Shown piece by piece: positions 33,484 through 40,426 of a DNA stretch of 64,000 bases (positions within the stretch are counted from its first letter, which is position 1; each line of letters begins with the position of its first letter). The translations under genes were made by a program, and so were the position numbers. The notes beneath the pieces are model-generated. The model had not been told where the DNA came from. It saw only the letters and a program-made list of their open reading frames with translations, and ran no database searches. This DNA is from Leptobacterium flavescens (lineage in GTDB: Bacteria; Bacteroidota; Bacteroidia; Flavobacteriales; Flavobacteriaceae), in NCBI RefSeq assembly GCF_010671605.1, contig NZ_JAABOO010000001.1:496001-560000 (forward strand), given 5' to 3'.

Positions 33484-33938
33484 TGTTCAAGTTGTTTTAA
33501 GGCATGTAATGCTTTCTCAATATGCCGAACGGCATTCATGCTGTTAAATAACATAATCAGTTTAGCTTCCTTATCAAATACAAAAGTCTCCCTTCCCGGT
33601 AATAATCCCAACAGATCATTGGAAACCCCAAAGAGTTTCCTCACCTTGTTAGAGCGATCGGAAAGCAAAACAAAAGGCAATTGATAATTCTCAGAAAATT
33701 TGCGATGCCTCTTTTCGGAATCAGAGCTTATTCCGATGACCTCAGCGCCCAGTTCGGTGAACTCTTCATAACGGTCTCTGAAAGAACAAGCTTCTTTGGT
33801 ACATCCCGGAGTAAAATCTCTCGGATAGAAATAAACTACAAAGGGGCGCTTTCCTTTGAGGTCTCTAATATTAAAATCCTTTCCGTCCTTATCTTTCAGA
33901 GTAAAATCGGGAACTGAATCTCCAATAGACAAACGCAT
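33480..33938 (-). CDS. peroxiredoxin, BCP/PrxQ type
   Basis: The 152-residue thiol peroxidase has the peroxidatic Cys46 in the DFTPGCTKEAC motif and a resolving Cys51 five residues later, the atypical 2-Cys arrangement of BCP/PrxQ. The fold signature GDSVPDFTLKDKDG opens the protein. It reduces peroxides using thioredoxin. It overlaps manA by 4 nt downstream and the PTPS-like gene by 1 nt upstream, so three enzymes share one message. Confidence 0.93.
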   Translation of the reverse strand: MRLSIGDSVPDFTLKDKDGKDFNIRDLKGKRPFVVYFYPRDFTPGCTKEACSFRDRYEEFTELGAEVIGISSDSEKRHRKFSENYQLPFVLLSDRSNKVRKLFGVSNDLLGLLPGRETFVFDKEAKLIMLFNSMNAVRHIEKALHALKQLEQ

Positions 33939-34348
33939 TATTCTCCTTTAAAGCTTACAAAATTACGAGGGGTCTCATATAATACAACTTCCAGCTCCAG
34001 CTCCTTTTTAATATGAGGGCGAAGCTTGTTCCAGATAACAACTGCAATATTCTCTGCGGTCGGGTTCAGTTCACTGAATTCCGGAACTTCAACGTTTAAA
34101 TTCTTATGATCAAAAGCTTGTTCTACTTCTTCATAAATGAGGTCTTTCAACACCTTCATATCCATTACAAAGCCGGTCTTAGGATCTATTTCTCCCTTAA
34201 CCCCAACAACAAGCTCATAGTTGTGTCCGTGATAACTGGGGTTACTGCATTTTCCAAAAACCTTCAGATTTTCCTCATCGCTAAAGTCCTTTCGGTATAA
34301 CCTGTGAGCTGCATTAAAATGTGCCTTTCTGTGTACGGTGACTTTCAT
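33938..34348 (-). CDS. 6-pyruvoyltetrahydropterin synthase / QueD family
   Basis: The 136-residue protein has zinc ligands His15 (HFNAAH), His40 and His42 (YHGHNY), and the catalytic Cys34. The spacing Cys-x5-His-Gly-His (KCSNPSYHGHNY) is that of 6-pyruvoyltetrahydropterin synthases, whereas QueD typically has Cys-x3-His-Gly-His. A Glu-rich C-terminus (VVLYETPRNFVSF) completes the T-fold. It may make tetrahydropterin, or be a variant 6-carboxytetrahydropterin synthase in queuosine synthesis; no queC/queE is nearby to decide. It heads the three-gene unit with peroxiredoxin and manA. Confidence 0.88.
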   Translation of the reverse strand: MKVTVHRKAHFNAAHRLYRKDFSDEENLKVFGKCSNPSYHGHNYELVVGVKGEIDPKTGFVMDMKVLKDLIYEEVEQAFDHKNLNVEVPEFSELNPTAENIAVVIWNKLRPHIKKELELEVVLYETPRNFVSFKGE

Positions 34349-34439
34349 CTACTAATCTAAATCTTTTATACTAACTAAAAATGAGTAAAATTTATTCTCA
34401 TTTCATTATTTTTATGTCGTCCAGAAAATAATTTCCTGA

Positions 34440-35303
34440 ATGAAGCTATTTAAAAAAATCATGAAATACCTTTTACTCGTATTAGGTATTGTTTTTATTG
34501 TTCTCTATATACTGTTTTATCGCTTCTCTACACCAAAGAGTAATGAGAAGATCATATCTTCCTTTTCGGAGAAAAACTATACAGCTAAGATACAGTATTT
34601 GGAGTTTGATTCCAGAAAAGTGCGGATTCTTTCTTCCAAAGAAAAAATAGATCCCGATTTGCCTACCGTTTTGTTTATTCACGGGGCAATAGGTTCGCTG
34701 ACAGATTTTGAAAAATATATGACCGATACAGAGCTCAATGAGAAAGCTAATCTTATTTCTTATGACCGGATCGGTTACGGGCCGCGTCAGAAGGGAGAAG
34801 TGCTCAATTCTATTGAACAGGAAACCCTGCTGGTTAAAAAGATCTCGGAAAAGCTGGGAATAACTGATATAATCCCGGTGGGTTATTCCTATGGAGGGCC
34901 CATAGCTCTTAATTACGCCATTGACAACAAGCTTGAACAGGTGGTTTTATGTGCTCCGGCACTTTACGGTTCCTATGAGATGATCCCTGCCATGATCCGT
35001 TTTTACAAATGGAGGCTTACGCGTTTTATGGTGCCTAATGTCTGGAAAAGTGCTTCCAAGGAGAAATTATATCACGCAGAGGACCTCTTACATTATGAAA
35101 ACAAATGGAGTTCTGTAGATTCCAGGATCATTGACATTCATGGCAATGCAGATTGGATAGTACCTTATGATAATTCAATCAAATTGCAGAACGCAATTCC
35201 CAATAAGGAACAATTTAAACTGGTAACTATAGAAGAAGAAGGCCACGGCCTTGTGTGGAGCAGTTTTGATATTATAAGAGCTCAGCTGTTAGAATTGCTC
35301 TAA
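34440..35303 (+). CDS. membrane-anchored alpha/beta hydrolase
   Basis: The 287-residue protein has one N-terminal transmembrane helix (residues 8-28) with no cleavage site. The catalytic core shows LFIHGAIGS, the nucleophile Ser150 in GYSYGG, an Asp in HGNADWIVP, and a His in EEGHGLVW. It is a generic lipase/esterase-like hydrolase presumably facing the periplasm. The substrate is unknown. It is divergent from the PTPS-like gene, and its last 15 nt overlap the idi 3' end tail to tail. Confidence 0.88.
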   Translation: MKLFKKIMKYLLLVLGIVFIVLYILFYRFSTPKSNEKIISSFSEKNYTAKIQYLEFDSRKVRILSSKEKIDPDLPTVLFIHGAIGSLTDFEKYMTDTELNEKANLISYDRIGYGPRQKGEVLNSIEQETLLVKKISEKLGITDIIPVGYSYGGPIALNYAIDNKLEQVVLCAPALYGSYEMIPAMIRFYKWRLTRFMVPNVWKSASKEKLYHAEDLLHYENKWSSVDSRIIDIHGNADWIVPYDNSIKLQNAIPNKEQFKLVTIEEEGHGLVWSSFDIIRAQLLELL

Positions 35304-35810
35304 GTGTTTGTAAAAACGACTAAAAATAATCTTAAACCAGGCAGTATACAGATCCGGATTTGCTTCTATATCATCCTTAACTTCATCCAGGGGCATCCAT
35401 TTCCAGGAAGCAACTTCTTCAGGGTTGATTACGGGGTCTTCATCATATCGGCCCATTAAAACATAATCGTATTCGTGTTCGGTGAGTCCGTTATCAAAAG
35501 GAGCCTTATAAATAAAGGATACCAACTCTTTAAGAGGAGCAGTAAAGCCCATTTCCTCAAATAAGCGCCTTTTCCCTGCCTCTAAGTTACTTTCTCCATC
35601 CCGTTGGTGACTGCAACAGGTATTCGTCCAAAGTCCCGGAGAATGATATTTATGCAAGGCACGTTGCTGAAGCATCAGTTCGTTCTTATCATTCAGGATA
35701 AAAACAGAGAACGCTCTGTGTAAGAGTCCCTTTTCATGAGCTTCCATCTTAGGCATCAAACCTATTTGCTTGTCATTTTCGTCAACCAGTATTACTTTTT
35801 CTTCCTCCAT
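35289..35810 (-). CDS. idi: isopentenyl-diphosphate delta-isomerase type 1
   Basis: The 173-residue Nudix-fold enzyme interconverts IPP and DMAPP for isoprenoids. Metal ligands His25 and His31 (EAHEKGLLHRAFS), catalytic Cys66 (WTNTCCSH) and Glu111/Glu113 (EHEYDY) are in place. Type 1 is the FMN-independent form. In Flavobacteriaceae idi often sits near carotenoid genes; here none is adjacent. Overlaps the hydrolase tail by 15 nt. Confidence 0.95.
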   Translation of the reverse strand: MEEEKVILVDENDKQIGLMPKMEAHEKGLLHRAFSVFILNDKNELMLQQRALHKYHSPGLWTNTCCSHQRDGESNLEAGKRRLFEEMGFTAPLKELVSFIYKAPFDNGLTEHEYDYVLMGRYDEDPVINPEEVASWKWMPLDEVKDDIEANPDLYTAWFKIIFSRFYKHLEQF

Positions 35811-36148
35811 ACGCTGAATAAAGGCGCTAAATTACAAAATAGCCAATGCAATTCATAATAAGTAAAAAGTATAAAATAAGGAGAGAGGATGATGTTAAGT
35901 ACGGTTCGGCCCCGGGATCATTCTTGCGAACAATCCCAGAAACTTCACCGTTGATTGTTGGCCCCCCAACAATTAATTTTCACCTAACATTATATGAAGA
36001 ATATTGTTATTCTTTCTAAAGAGCATAGAGATTGATGTTGTCTTAGCATCAATCATATATTCAAAATTATTAATAAAGTTTGAAAAAATCCTGCGTCTCT
36101 CACGCAAAATAAATACGGGTTTACCGTAGCAGATCCTTTGTTTATTAC
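35811..36148. other. 338-nt intergenic region with hairpins upstream of idi
   Basis: No ORF. Two stems are clear: TTGATTGTTGG / CCAACAATTAA (35951-35961 with 35966-35976, CCCC loop, one G-U pair) and GATTGATG / CATCAATC (36030-36037 with 36047-36054). At 36103-36122 lies a 20-nt motif shared with the leader of the LytTR gene. It must contain the terminator of the response-regulator unit and the idi promoter, neither of which I can place precisely. Confidence 0.6.
36103..36128. repeat. shared 20-nt motif, copy 1
   Basis: CGCAAAATAAATACGGGTTT, identical at 18 of 20 positions to 40336-40355. On the minus strand it follows a short dyad TACGG-TAAAC-CCGTA. Possible binding site for one of the nearby regulators. 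Confidence 0.6.
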
Positions 36149-36820
36149 CTATACAAAGCCTCTGTTCCTGGCTTCTCTTAGCAGATCTTCATCATCTCCC
36201 TGCGAAATGCCGAACAGTCCTTTCAGATGGTTTTTACGTTTTTCAATAGCACTCAGAGACAAGCCTATATAGTTGCTCAGACTTTTAGTTTTTACCCCAC
36301 GAGACAGGTGATAAAGAATTTTCATATTCTTCTCATCCAGTGAAAAATCGCTGGTGATCATTTGTCTGATATGGTTTTTTACCGTGCTGCTGTAATAAGG
36401 CGGGTTTTGCAGAACCATTTGAAAAGCAAGCAGTAATTCAGTAGAAGTGAGGTCGCTTTTTATCAGGAAACCGTCCGGGTCTATGGTTTTAAGAATATTA
36501 TAGATCCTGTGGTTCTCATTATACATTGTAAGAATGATGATCTTGGCATTCGGAAGGAACTTTTTAACTCTCAGTGCCAGGTCTTCTCCGGAAGTTATGG
36601 CTTCGGTGGTAGACGGAGGCAGGTTAATATCTATAAAAACCACGTCATAGGGATTTTCCGAATTAGCAGACTGTTTAATCTCTTCAAAGGCAGAGTCGCA
36701 ATCTGCCGCTGTTGAAATTTCAATAAAATAGTCCAAATCCGCCCCGAGAATGGTGTTTTTATACCCCTCAAGAATCATTGGGTGGTCGTCAATCATCAAG
36801 ATGTTGAGCTTTTTTTCCAT
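36149..36820 (-). CDS. LuxR/NarL-type response regulator
   Basis: The 223-residue regulator has an N-terminal receiver domain (acidic Asp11-Asp12, phosphoacceptor Asp64 in FIDINLPP, Thr98, Lys121) and a C-terminal LuxR-type helix-turn-helix (YHLSRGVKTKSLSNYIGLSLSAIEKRKNHLKG). A long loop after Asp64 (residues 68-80, Ser/Thr-rich) is unusual but common in the flavobacterial branch. The TPR histidine kinase lies 34 nt upstream, so this is a matched two-component pair. Targets are unknown. Confidence 0.92.
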   Translation of the reverse strand: MEKKLNILMIDDHPMILEGYKNTILGADLDYFIEISTAADCDSAFEEIKQSANSENPYDVVFIDINLPPSTTEAITSGEDLALRVKKFLPNAKIIILTMYNENHRIYNILKTIDPDGFLIKSDLTSTELLLAFQMVLQNPPYYSSTVKNHIRQMITSDFSLDEKNMKILYHLSRGVKTKSLSNYIGLSLSAIEKRKNHLKGLFGISQGDDEDLLREARNRGFV

Positions 36821-36854
36821 AAATCATAGTATTAATATGTCTGGGGGGCTATTG

Positions 36855-38867
36855 TTAAACAGTTATACTTATGTTAGTTCCTTTTCCTTTTACCGAAGTA
36901 AAACGAAGTTTTCCGTTGAGTTCTTTAATTCTGGATTTAATATTTTTCAATCCAATTCCGTTTTTCACTTTATTATCATCAAAGCCAACCCCATCGTCTG
37001 CAATATCCAATTGGATCTTCTCATCAATTTTCTGAAAGTTAACAGTTACGTTTTTGGCCCTTGCGTGTTTGTTGATATTCTGCAAAGATTCCTGGAGTAT
37101 TCTGTACAGGTGAATTTTAACCTTATTAGAAACTTCTTCCCAGTTAATAAGCTTGTCTGCATTAAACTGGTACTTGACATCCTTGATCTTTGTCTGATTC
37201 GTTATCAAGTTAGTTATAACTTCCGTATATCCCAAATTTGAATCGAAAATTTCACCGTTCAGATCGTGGGAAACTTGCCTAATTTCCTGTTCTATAACCT
37301 TTAAGTCTTCCAGATATTTCGCACGTGTATCTACCGCTTCCGTATCACTTCTGTTATTCAGACTGTCCAGGCTTAGTCGGGTGCCGAACAATTTACTTAG
37401 CACTCCGTCATGTAATTCTCTTGAAACCCTTTGTTTTTCCTGTTGGCGTCCTTCTTCCAAACGTTGCTGCTGGGCGATCATGAGGTTATAGATCTCTTCA
37501 TTGGACTTCTGCTGAAGCTGATCAAAACGCAATTGTTTGTTCCTGGATTTTTGTTTAAAGATAATATATACAAGGGCTCCGATTACAAAAAGAATAAGTG
37601 AAGTGATTAAGTATAATTGTTTTTGCCTTGTAATTTCTACATTTCTCTTTTCAATTTGATCTGTATCAAAACGAATTCGCGCAAACTTATTTCGAATGGC
37701 TCTTTCTGTTTTCTGAAGGCTATCGCTTATTTTAATATACTGCTGAGCATAATCCAGTGCTTTTTCCCGGTTGTCTATTTCCGAAAGCATTTTCATTGGT
37801 TTAAGTCTATCTCCATAATTACTACTTCCTAAAGCCAGTTTATTAGCTACTTCCGCATATTCAATGGCTTTAAGCGTATCTTCAGTAGACAAATAATACT
37901 CTGCTAAGTGCATATTATTTGTAATTAAACCTGCTATATCATTAAGACTATCTCGTATACTAAGAGCTTCCTTAAAACCATCAAGCAAATCTCCTTCATA
38001 ATTACCCAAAAACTTTGAATATGTCAGATTATCCAGTAGTCGAGCATATTCCAGTGGAGAGAATTTTTTAATATTTTGATAGGTTAATCCCTGATTAAAA
38101 TAATCAATTGCTTTATCATAGTCTCCTGATCTAATATATACTACTCCAATATTATTAAGTGAAGTTATCTCACTAGATTTATTTTTTCCAAGTTTACGAT
38201 CATACTTTAAGGACTTGAGGTGATAGTTAATCGCGTCTTCATAATTTTCTAATTCATTTGAAGTAATGCCCAAATTATTATACGCTGACGCCAAATATTT
38301 ATCATCATTTGATGATATCAGGTAGTTTAGTGATTCTATTGTTATCGTTTCACTTCCAATATAATCTTTTACATTTTTTTGTATGATAGCCATACTCAAT
38401 AACATTCGCCCTGTATTCCTATCATCATTAATAACTCGATAGGCTTTTTCAGCTCTAGAATAAAAATGATATGCACTATCTAAATTATTTTGGATATCGT
38501 AATAACTTGCTAAATACTTTAAAGCTTTTGCTACATTTACCGAATCTTTAATTTTAGTAGATAAATTTAACCCTTCTTGACTTAATTGTTTATAATTTTC
38601 TAAGTCATCAGATAAAAAGTTAAGTATTGCTAATTGTAAAGTTGTGCAGACTTCTAATGAATCGTTACTCTGCTCTTTAGCAAGAACATAAGCCAATTTT
38701 GCGCTTTCAATTCTTTCAGATAGTGAGATCGTTTTATCTTTAGCTTTCTCCATCAGAAAAACCAAACTATCCTTTTCGTGCGATTCCTTATGCTGGCCAC
38801 TCAATTGAGTCGTCGCTACAAATAGCACCATTAAAATCGTGTGTCTAATTTTAATGTATTTAATCAT
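36855..38867 (-). CDS. TPR-containing sensor histidine kinase (HisKA_3)
   Basis: I start at the ATG at 38867 (MIKYIKIRHTILMVLF, 670 residues); an ATG four codons upstream is possible. A signal/anchor helix is followed by about seven TPR repeats in residues 50-390 (YNNLGITSNELENYEDAINYH and similar), a transmembrane helix near 425-445, a coiled-coil, the dimerisation/phosphoacceptor motif VSRELHDG with His486, and a HATPase_c domain (NINKHARAKN, DDGVGFD, GIGLKNI). It pairs with the LuxR-type regulator downstream. The periplasmic TPR array probably senses a protein or peptide. This class is widespread in Flavobacteriaceae. Confidence 0.92.
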   Translation of the reverse strand: MIKYIKIRHTILMVLFVATTQLSGQHKESHEKDSLVFLMEKAKDKTISLSERIESAKLAYVLAKEQSNDSLEVCTTLQLAILNFLSDDLENYKQLSQEGLNLSTKIKDSVNVAKALKYLASYYDIQNNLDSAYHFYSRAEKAYRVINDDRNTGRMLLSMAIIQKNVKDYIGSETITIESLNYLISSNDDKYLASAYNNLGITSNELENYEDAINYHLKSLKYDRKLGKNKSSEITSLNNIGVVYIRSGDYDKAIDYFNQGLTYQNIKKFSPLEYARLLDNLTYSKFLGNYEGDLLDGFKEALSIRDSLNDIAGLITNNMHLAEYYLSTEDTLKAIEYAEVANKLALGSSNYGDRLKPMKMLSEIDNREKALDYAQQYIKISDSLQKTERAIRNKFARIRFDTDQIEKRNVEITRQKQLYLITSLILFVIGALVYIIFKQKSRNKQLRFDQLQQKSNEEIYNLMIAQQQRLEEGRQQEKQRVSRELHDGVLSKLFGTRLSLDSLNNRSDTEAVDTRAKYLEDLKVIEQEIRQVSHDLNGEIFDSNLGYTEVITNLITNQTKIKDVKYQFNADKLINWEEVSNKVKIHLYRILQESLQNINKHARAKNVTVNFQKIDEKIQLDIADDGVGFDDNKVKNGIGLKNIKSRIKELNGKLRFTSVKGKGTNISITV

Positions 38868-38931
38868 TATAAAGCCCATTTCAATAACCTAAAATTACTA
38901 AAATAAATGTTTTTCGGTGTTGACGAAAACA

Positions 38932-38965
38932 GATCAGCCTACCAAAAAATTGGTAGGCTGATCTA
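38932..38965. terminator. 15-bp hairpin between small lipoprotein and kinase genes
   Basis: A perfect 15-bp stem (38932-38946 with 38951-38965) with an AAAA loop. The T tract is only moderate on either strand. It probably ends the small lipoprotein transcript before the kinase gene. Confidence 0.8.
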
Positions 38966-38983
38966 TTTTTAATTTAGTAATGT

Positions 38984-39154
38984 TATTTAATCATCAGATG
39001 GATCAACTTTTTTATCTCCTTGATCACCTGTAGTGGCAGTAATATTATCATTGTTATATGCCTCTTCATCAGTGGAATCCGGTGAGCATGAAACAAATGC
39101 AGTCGTAAAGCATGCAAAGGCAAATAGCAGGCATAATTTTTTAGTTACTTTCAT
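38984..39154 (-). CDS. small lipoprotein, 56 residues
   Basis: Starting at the ATG at 39154, the ORF encodes MKVTKKLCLLFAFACFTTAF followed by VSC-SPDST, a textbook lipoprotein signal with Cys23, then an acidic Asn/Asp/Glu-rich tail (DEEAYNNDN) ending at a TAA at 38984-38986. The mature peptide is about 34 residues, with no cysteine other than the lipidated one. It lies just upstream of the TPR kinase on the same strand, separated by a strong hairpin. It could be a small surface peptide, even a ligand or accessory of the TPR sensor, but that is conjecture. Confidence 0.72.
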
Positions 39155-39462
39155 TTTTTCTGGTTTTAAGGTTTACAATTTAGATTTAGTTATAAGAGGG
39201 CCTGAAAAATGTTACCCAACATTTCTCTTAAAATCACGAGTTTTACTGTTTTTTAAACATCGTCTTCCGATGGTTTTACCGTAATTCTCTTTTTAGAAAT
39301 TTCTGTTTGTCGTACGAGTAGTAATAGCTATCTTTCTACAATTCGAAAATACAGCCTTTGTGCCTGCTTAGCACAATTTTAAAGTCCCTATATAGTAGAT
39401 AGCGGGCTTATAGAAGTAACTGACCTGATTTTAAGGGTAGATGACCGAAAAGTGAAGTTTTA
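39155..39462. other. 308-nt intergenic region
   Basis: No ORF supported. It contains a hairpin AAATGTT-ACCC-AACATTT (39207-39224) followed by T5 on the minus strand, a likely terminator for the LytTR gene. The promoter of the small lipoprotein must lie between that hairpin and 39154 but is not recognisable. Confidence 0.6.
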
Positions 39463-40197
39463 CTAAAATTCAATCACACTTTTTCGGTTCATGACATTCT
39501 TGATCGACTCTACATTTTTCTTGTAGGAGCGGGAGAAGGGAACCAGTTGCTCGGAAGATTTAAAAGAGCATTTAGATTTACCGAAGTGTATCCTGGAAAC
39601 TCTGTTCGTATTAATGATATAACTGTTATGGATCCTCACAAAATTCTCAGGAAGGGTCTGTTCAAAATATTTAAGGGTCTTAAAGGCACTTATTTTATTT
39701 CCATTCTTCATAAAGAAATCGGTACAGTTGTTATCTGCCTTTAAGAATTCTACATCGGCAATCTCAATAAAACGGTAATCGCCGTAGGATTTAATGCAAA
39801 TTGTCTCGGGGCCATCCACTTTTTTCTTTTCATAACGCAACAGAGATCTCCTGAATTCTCCAACGTTGGTGGGTTTTAAAATATAGTCGGAAACATCGTT
39901 CTTGATGGCCTGGATCGCATAGTCGGCAGTTTTGGTCAGCACAAAGATATCCGGCAGTTCTTTCAGATAATGTTTTAATTCGCCTAAAAGAGAAAAACCG
40001 CATTTATCATTGTAAATACCGGGAACCTCTACTTCAAGGAAAATGATCTTGGGCATTTGCTCAAGGATCAAATCGATAGCAGCTGCTTCGTCGGAAGCAA
40101 CGCCTCTACAGTAATAGTTGGGAAAGTTTTTAAGAACGGCTCTTAAATCGTCTACTGCTTTCTCATCATCATCAATAATAACATACGAATATTTCAT
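39463..40197 (-). CDS. LytTR-family response regulator with Glu at the phosphoacceptor site
   Basis: Taking the ATG at 40197 (MKYSYVIIDDDEKA), the 244-residue protein has a receiver domain in 1-120 and a LytTR DNA-binding domain in about 140-240 (FLKADNNCTDFF, FVRIHNSYIINTNRV). The receiver keeps the acidic cluster (IDDDE) and Lys108 (ILKP), but the residue at the phosphorylation site is Glu55 (FLEVEVPG) where family members have Asp (FLDVEMPG). An upstream in-frame ATG at 40221 would add eight residues. No LytS-type kinase is adjacent. The product may act constitutively or through protein contacts. Confidence 0.88.
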   Translation of the reverse strand: MKYSYVIIDDDEKAVDDLRAVLKNFPNYYCRGVASDEAAAIDLILEQMPKIIFLEVEVPGIYNDKCGFSLLGELKHYLKELPDIFVLTKTADYAIQAIKNDVSDYILKPTNVGEFRRSLLRYEKKKVDGPETICIKSYGDYRFIEIADVEFLKADNNCTDFFMKNGNKISAFKTLKYFEQTLPENFVRIHNSYIINTNRVSRIHFGKSKCSFKSSEQLVPFSRSYKKNVESIKNVMNRKSVIEF

Positions 40198-40262
40198 AAC
40201 GCTTGGGGTCTTTATTAACACCCTTTTTCCTCCAGTTTAACCAGGTAAGAATGAGGGCTTAA

Positions 40263-40298
40263 CAAATTTAAAACACTGGGTTCTAAATATTTGTTCAA
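40263..40298 (-). promoter_or_regulatory. promoter of LytTR gene
   Basis: On the minus strand TTG (40296-40298), a 25-nt spacer, and TAAATTTG (40263-40270), a perfect TAnnTTTG; the leader to 40197 is about 60 nt. The spacer is a little long. Confidence 0.45.
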
Positions 40299-40335
40299 GT
40301 TACTACTATAAAATATTTTTTTGATGCGGTTTTAC

Positions 40336-40360
40336 CACAAAATAAATATGGGTTTCGTGG
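40336..40360. repeat. shared 20-nt motif, copy 2
   Basis: CACAAAATAAATATGGGTTT at 40336-40355, 18 of 20 identical to copy 1 at 36103-36122; here flanked by ACCAC and GTGGT, which can pair. Upstream of the LytTR promoter. Confidence 0.6.
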
Positions 40361-40369
40361 TGAATTAAC

Positions 40370-40396
40370 AAAAAACACCCTCATTTTGAGGGTGTT
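40370..40396 (-). terminator. terminator of the adhesin-SprF-OmpA operon
   Basis: A perfect 10-bp stem (40374-40383 with 40387-40396), TTT loop, followed by TTTTTG on the minus strand. It closes the 13-kb operon. Confidence 0.9.
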
Positions 40397-40426
40397 ACAG
40401 TATTTTCAATTTAAAAAAATTGTAAT

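Noticed and set aside
36855-37241. Plus-strand frame 36750-37241 opposite the kinase/regulator boundary
   Set aside because: Shadow of the HATPase domain on the other strand; Phe/Ser/Asn-rich, no motif.
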